Assembly: GCF_041146795.1 (NCBI RefSeq)
Contig: NC_135170.1
Location: 32,475,533-32,539,532 of the forward strand
Direction: 5' to 3'
Length of the DNA: 64,000 bases
Source: Maylandia zebra
Lineage: Eukaryota; Chordata; Actinopteri; Cichliformes; Cichlidae
Each line of letters starts with the position of its first letter. Position 1 is the first letter of the stretch. A model generated the notes under the pieces. The model was not told the DNA's origin, searched no databases, and saw only the letters and a program-made list of their open reading frames with translations. This document shows positions 58,057 through 64,000 of this stretch, piece after piece. A program made the translations under genes and the position numbers.

Positions 58057-58289
58057 CGGCGGGGCGGGGCCAAGCGAGTCCATTCCTGATCAGTCCGGAT
58101 CTACAAATCATGCGCACAGGCCTCCTGCGGTTATGATACGCCCATGACTGCGCGTTCATGATTATGAAGTCGACGTGCATAGCTTGTAACCTGCACTCTG
58201 AGGCGAGCTAAGCTGCCTCCAACAAGATGTTTACGGGTTATCCACGGTGGAGCACCCGAATAATCAGACGAAGCACGGCAGAATGGTGT

Positions 58290-58355
58290 AGCTCTTAACT
58301 GATATGGGTGAAGACACCTGTGTGTTTCCCGGCAACGCTCATAGCTAAAGCAGAG
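58290..58355 (+). other. slc25a39: Candidate noncoding exon 1 of slc25a39
   Basis: AAAGCAGAG followed by GTGAGA at 58356 is a good donor, and the ATG exon has an acceptor at 60026, so the 5' UTR is split. The start is not defined. The 1.7-kb intron contains the direct repeat at 59195-59440. Confidence 0.5.
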
Positions 58356-59194
58356 GTGAGAAACGTCGCTTGTAAACAGCTAGCTAGCTAGCGACTCAGA
58401 TAATGTGCAGTGAAACGCAGGTGGCTGACAGCACATTTCAGAAAGGTTTGCTTCAGTGAATGTGATCACTGCATTCACAGCTGCCTTGAAAGGCAGCTAT
58501 TCCTCCTCTTATCTATCTGGACTTCACATGTTTTAATTCTATTACAACCAAAGTCAGCTAACTTAAGTGGGGGAAAGAACACAATGTCCTAGCACGCGAT
58601 GTCTTCGTGCATCCGCTGTGTTATGCAGCAGTTTTTTTGTTTTGTTTTGTTTGCAGAGAAGCATGTAATCTGCAGTCTCTCATGTTCTGTCAGCACATGT
58701 GAAATGTTTATCTGGCGTCAGACGTGACAATTATCCATGCAGCATTGTGTAAGAGAGATTAAAAAGGGAGAAGGAGCTGTTGAGCTGCATGTGTGTTGTG
58801 GGCACTTGGTGGAAGGAGACTTGGCCAGACAAAGAAGCTTATTGGGAAGACCAAGGCTGAGGGCTATTCTTGTCACTCTAAACTATAATAAAGTTAGCCA
58901 AGGAAGCAGAGGTCAACTACACAGTAAGGAAGTTTTCACAATGCAGTGCATGTTTTCTTTAACTTTATTTTGTTTAAACAAAGTTGTCTGGGTTTTTTTT
59001 CTGCAACATGCTCCATCATTTAGGAGTGGGCAAGAAGACAAGGCATGCGTGTTATAGATAAGTTATCATAATGCTTTAACAACTCCACCTACTGTAGACT
59101 CACCCTTCCTACTCACATAGTTGTTCTTTTTGCACTTAAATTTGTGTCAAATAGAAATGATGAACTGTGTCTTAACAATGAACTGAAATACTGT

Positions 59195-59440
59195 CAATAA
59201 CAGTGCTTTTCCTCCTCCAGATGTTCCACTTCCTTTAAGTTGTTTCTTTTTATCATCATATAAATAAGCCCAAAAAAAGAAACCTGGCTTCCAGTTTTGT
59301 CTGGTTTATATTTCTTAATTTCCTTAAATTCAAGCTTCTCAGAGTGAATTCTGAGCATTATATGACAGTTTAACTCTTCGTAATGCATGGAGACGAATAC
59401 AAAGTCTGTGAAACTTGAAAAGACTTTTTAAAAGGGTTTT
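59195..59440 (+). repeat. Diverged direct repeat, copy 2
   Basis: Second copy of 56735-56975, in the same orientation, inside the first slc25a39 intron. The match is spread over about 240 bases with many substitutions and small gaps. Confidence 0.65.
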
Positions 59441-60035
59441 AGTGACAGTAATTTGAAGGCTCTCAGGAGCAGGAGTCACACACTAGGAATTGTGATCTAA
59501 CCGGATACTGATCCAGCTGCAAACTCAGTGTTTGGTTACTGATCCTTTGAGTCACTGACACTCCTTCCTCACAGTTTTACATAACAGGGAGATAGTGTTG
59601 TGTAAAATGGTAAGGCAGCTCTGTCAAGTTTAGTTAATATACACCTCGTGTTATCTCAGTTTACATTCTCACACATGTGTAATTATACTTTTAAATTTCA
59701 CATTTAGATTTGCTTTTTTAGCTTTTTGACCCAAGTTTTTATTGTCTGAAAACTTTTAGTTGTAGTTTATTTTTCAAGATGGGTATTACAACATAATTAC
59801 ACTATTCTTGACTCCAGAACTGCAAGGATTAGACAGGTTATTGAATAATAACTATTAAATTAATCTCAAACTGCTGCTGATAATTGATCAATTAGTTTAA
59901 GTGCAAGACCATGTTTGAACCACTACAACTTTTTTAAGGGTGGAGAGCATTTTTTAAAGCTATGGTTTTAAATATTAATGTGATTGAAACCTTGGTGTGA
60001 CATGCTGTTTCTCTTGGTCTTGACAGGTTGGCAGG

Positions 60036-63000
60036 ATGGGCGAGCGAGGCGGCAGTGGCCCCGTGGCTGCGATCTCTCCAGTGCAGCAGATGCTGGCCTC
60101 TGGCACTGGAGCCCTCATCACATCTCTGTTTGGTGAGAAAGAAACAAAGGCTGGAGTTGTTCTCTGTGTCTTAGCATTGGCACTCAGTTAATTGTTTATC
60201 AGCTCTTGTGTGGTTGTGATAACTAAATTCATTCTTGTGTTTGCAGTCACGCCACTAGACGTTGTGAAGATCAGGCTGCAGGCTCAGCAGACACCGTTCC
60301 ACCAAGGTAGGACCTCTTGTTCTTTTGTGGTTTACTGAGTTTGCTTTTAACATGTTTTACTGTGATGCTTTGCTCTTAACATTAACCCCACTAAACCTGT
60401 CCTCCTGTGTTTGTGCTCTGTCCTTCGCTTTCATAGCTTCAGCGTCTTTTTCTGCTCCGTGGGATGGTGTCTCACGTCATTCCAAGTGTAAGTATTTGCC
60501 CCGCCGTTGCTAACACTTGATCAGATGTAGATTAGCATACCTGGTTTTCTGCTTTAAAAACAAATGTCTTCTGGTAGTGAAAACAGAAAGTTCCCCTTGT
60601 AAATACATTCATGTGAATTCTGCCTCTTTTTTTTTTTTTTTTTTTTTTTTTAGACTTTATTTGAAAGGTTTCTCGGTAATCGGCACTAAATAAACCGGCA
60701 GAGGCAAGGACAGGACTGTGTTATCTACAGAGCAGCTGTGCGGTCATTGCTTTTGCCTGTATTATTAATGACATTTCTCTCCTGTGTGAAGGCTTGTGTG
60801 ACTCAGTTTAGGAAACACTTGTAGTTTCACATTGCTATTGTGAGATGTGCTAATTTTGTTTTTTAATCATAGTTGTTTTTTGTTTGTTTGTCTTTTTAAT
60901 AGCTAATAATCTGAGTGTGGTTTTCTCTTCCTCTGACCACCTCATGTGCCTCCTCACAGGGAAGTGTTTCCTGTATTGTAATGGGCTGATGGATCACATC
61001 TATGTTTGTCAGAATAGAACCAGTTGCACCAGCTGGTACAAAAAGCCAACTCAGTTCAGCGGGACTCTTGTGAGTAGTCATGCATTAGTGGCTTTGTTTT
61101 TCCTACAATTGGTTTACAATTAACATCATATAAGCTCTCTTTTTTGTTTTTTGTTTGTGCGACAGGATGCATTTGTGAAAATCACTCGCCATGAAGGTCT
61201 TCGGTCTCTGTGGAGCGGGCTACCACCAACTTTGTGAGTAACATCTAGTAAAGTTTCAGTACTCGTAGAATAGACACAGAACTGAAGTGTAAGAAGACCT
61301 AAATTCAGAATTAAATTTCTTAAACTTTAAGTAAGTACAGTTTTATTTTGAAAGAGTGTAGTATTTGGAGCATTGCACTCAATGTGCATAGCTTCAACTG
61401 AATTAAATATCACTGAGTTTTAGAGAAAAGGAAACCGGGAGTGTCTTGGAGAAAAGAGAAGAAATTAAAAAAACAAAAAATAAATAGCAGAACTTGGTTT
61501 AATAAAGTACTTCCTTGCGCTAAAGCTGCATTTTAGTACCTGACACGTCAGTCTCATTCTAGTAAAAAAATTTGCATATTATTATAATTTTATGAGAACT
61601 TTCCATTGATATGTTGCAAAGTGTGCAGTTCCTCTGTTCGAAACCTTTGTTTGTTTATGTTAACAGGGTGATGGCAGTACCTGCCACTGTCATTTACTTC
61701 ACCTGCTACGACCAGTTGCGGGACTTCCTGACATTCGGTGTGGGTCTTCAGGGCAGTCATGTCCCTCTTGTTGCTGGGGGTCTTGCCAGATGTAAGTGCA
61801 TGGAATAAAACAAAAGCTCCCCACACAGAAATCACAGCAAAGTACTGACAGTGCTCTTTAAGTGAAACCTTTGTGTCTGTTTTGCAGTGGGAGCCGTGAC
61901 GGTGATTAGCCCACTGGAACTGGTCAGGACCAAGATGCAGTCCCGTCAGCTGTCCTACAGCGAGCTGCGGACATGTATCCGCTCTGCTGTGGCCCAGAAT
62001 GGACTTCTGTCCCTGTGGAGGGGCTGGGGACCCACCATTCTCAGAGATGTACCCTTTTCAGGTGTGACACATCATGTTGATTACACTTAACATGCTAGTG
62101 CGTAGGGATGGGTATTGATAAGATTTTCACGATTCCGATTCCATTTTCGATTCTGTTTAACGATTCGATTCTTTATCGATTCTTTTTAAAAAAGGAGAAC
62201 ACTAAGGTCGATTAGCTCAGAAGTTTGTTTTATATCTTCTCTTTGAACAAGATAGAAATTTAGGAGTAACATGGCCTTACAAACCCAACAGTGAGATCAA
62301 TGGGGTGTCACAGGGTCCCCAGGAAAAAAAATTGTAAATGTAAAATAAATATTCTTCTCTAGCAATAACAAAGTATAACATAAATTATTCAGTAGCAATT
62401 ACACAAGAATATCCAGTAATGTCCCTGCCTACAATTAAACACATTCACTTAATGAAAATCGGGGGCATCTGCTGTGGCAAATGTGTTCAAGCCTTTTACC
62501 ACAAACTTAGTCACTGCTCGGTGACATTCGTCTATCCTGGCCTGAAAGGAGACGCTACCGGTAGACTGCAGCGAGAACTGGCAGCATCTGAGCCAGCCAG
62601 ACTCTGTCTGTCTCATCATGGTCACCTAAATGCACAGTAATGGCAGGTTTTGTAATAAGGCAGATTGCGCTAACATAATATGCACTGTTAGTTGATTATT
62701 TACCTGCCGCATTAACGGGAGAGGACGTGCAAACGTTACCGCTGCTGCTGGGTTGAGATTCACGAGTCCGGAGCGGAATTAAAAACACGACATTCATCTA
62801 AGGTTATCGTGTGTTTTGTGAGCAAATGCTTTTGCATATTCGTAGTGTTTCCTCCCTTAAATGAAATATCTACTTTGCAAGTATTGCAAGTTGCCCTGTT
62901 GTCATCTGTTCTCGTAAAATATAACCAAACTTTTGAGCGTTTGAGCTGCTTAGGCGCCGTGTTTCCTGCCAGGTAAATGACGCTCCGCAACGTGGTAACG

Positions 63001-63926
63001 TAATTCGGGGCGACTGGAATCGATAAGGGAATCGTTTGCAAAAATGGCAAACAATTCCAAGGAATTGAAACAGTGGGAACCAGTTCTCAACAAGAACTGG
63101 TTTTCGATACCCATCCCTACCAGTGCGCCACAGAAACTTGTCTAACCACTCCTGCAGCATTGTTATTCCACCACTCCCTTCAGTCTGTTCTAAACAGACG
63201 TCTTTTTGTTAAAATAGGACTCTTTCCTTGTTGTCATCGATGAAACTCTTCCAGAAGCCTCATAACCATAAGCTTATGAAGCTCACTGCCATAAATCATA
63301 AATTAGCTCCACGGATTTGACAAGGAGAACATTTATCCTAGACCTTCGATTTAGTCTCCCATAATAACCTCTAACCCTTTTCGCCTTGAAAATCTTATAG
63401 AGGCCCCCTGGTAACAAAATAGGTGTAGCATTGTGCTTAATTTTTACTGCACCGCATTTGAGCTGCAGAATAGATTTTCTCTTTACCAGTATTTATTGAC
63501 TGTAAGGCTTCTATTTCCACTTCATTTAACTATTTTGATAAGGAGGAAGTAAAAACGTCAATTTATGCTGCTCTTTGTCCTGGTAATTGGGACACGGAGA
63601 GCAATTGGCTTCCATAAATTCTCTAGCGTGCTGCTGATGTTTGGAGTTCTTTCTTTTGAGTTTGCAGCCAAGAGGAGCTCGTACTGGTCAAAGTTAAGTG
63701 TTGGTTAATTTCAGAGAATTTCTAAATGTAGAAATCCACAGAAGAGCAGCTGAAAAGACAGTAGTTTGACTCTAATGTGGACCAAAGTAACAAATTACCA
63801 ATCTCTGTGTTTGCAGCTTTGTACTGGTTTAACTATGAAATGGTGAAGGCCCGGCTTTGTGAACAGTCTGAAGTTCCTCAGGCCAACTTCTCTATCAGCT
63901 TTACTGCAGGAGCTGTTTCTGGAGCA
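60036..63926 (+). CDS. slc25a39: Mitochondrial carrier SLC25A39 (partial, 3' end outside window)
   Basis: Nine coding exons join in frame: 60036-60132, 60247-60306, 60437-60487, 60960-61069, 61166-61233, 61667-61791, 61888-62061 and 63817-63926, with more outside the window (eight are visible here). The protein starts with MGERGGSG. Seen: the first carrier signature [11 protein letters not shown], the second [22 protein letters not shown] and [14 protein letters not shown]; the third repeat is beyond the window. The matrix loop holds four cysteines spaced 4, 10 and 6 (C72, C76, C86, C92 by my count), as in human C74, C78, C88 and C94. SLC25A39 imports glutathione across the inner mitochondrial membrane, and that loop is reported to bind an iron-sulfur cluster that controls its stability. 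It is head to head with grn, as in human 17q21. Confidence 0.95.
60627..60651. repeat. Poly-T tract
   Basis: An unbroken run of about 25 T in a slc25a39 intron. Confidence 0.9.
62103..63119. mobile_element. Nonautonomous hAT transposon with a BED zinc finger remnant
   Basis: The inverted ends read TAGGGATGGGTATTGA (left) and, reversed, TAGGGATGGGTATCGA (right). The flanking 8-mers CTAGTGCG (62095-62102) and CCAGTGCG (63120-63127) match at 7 of 8. The minus strand near 62830-62960 codes a BED finger: KVWLYFTR, then CNTC and HLLTKH (C-x2-C, H-x4-H). No transposase core is present. It sits in a slc25a39 intron. Confidence 0.9.
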
Positions 63927-64000
63927 GTGAGTACTCTGCACACCTGCCCTTTGTTACAGTTGTTAAGCATGTTAAATGTTAGGATATCTGACACCTGTAC

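Overview
This is eukaryotic nuclear DNA: split genes with GT-AG introns, AATAAA signals, and many decayed transposons. It comes from a ray-finned (teleost) fish. The proteins are vertebrate, and the SINE, hAT and Tc1 families look like those of percomorph fishes. The tRNA-derived SINE near 35.0 and 36.3 kb is a kind I associate with cichlids, so a cichlid or close relative is my best guess, made from memory and not from a search.

Layout. hsd17b14 (plus strand, 5' end outside the window) ends at 3.9 kb and is followed 0.64 kb later by bcat2 (plus, 4.5-16.4 kb). About 2.6 kb of 3' UTR and Tc1 debris leads to ifi35 (minus, 19.5-23.8 kb), with a textbook interferon response element at its first exon. 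Then come rpl27 (minus, 25.7-28.7 kb), a gene-poor stretch with a clean hAT MITE, rundc1 (minus, 33.5-38.0 kb), the progranulin gene grn (minus, 39.7-56.4 kb) and slc25a39 (plus, from 60.0 kb, 3' end outside). grn and slc25a39 are head to head. All exon joins below were checked for reading phase by hand.

The most striking object is grn. Its reading frame joins to about 1508 codons and 18 granulin domains, against 7.5 domains in human. Eleven of its exons are near-identical 237-base modules, and most sit in a 1360-base three-exon higher-order repeat (start spacings 434-437-489) whose introns are nearly identical too. This is a recent, still homogeneous expansion. A second granulin domain has lost exactly the two cysteines that pair with each other in the known fold.

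Other points of interest are a candidate 9-base microexon in rundc1 with neural-type splice signals, a GU/G-run repeat sitting where the last 3' splice site of ifi35 needs a pyrimidine tract, the conserved four-cysteine loop of SLC25A39, and a junction at about 17-19 kb between a human 19q13-like gene block and a human 17q21-like block. The genes do not form one pathway: they cover steroid and branched-chain amino-acid metabolism, interferon response, translation, a RUN-domain protein, lysosomal/secreted granulins and mitochondrial glutathione import.
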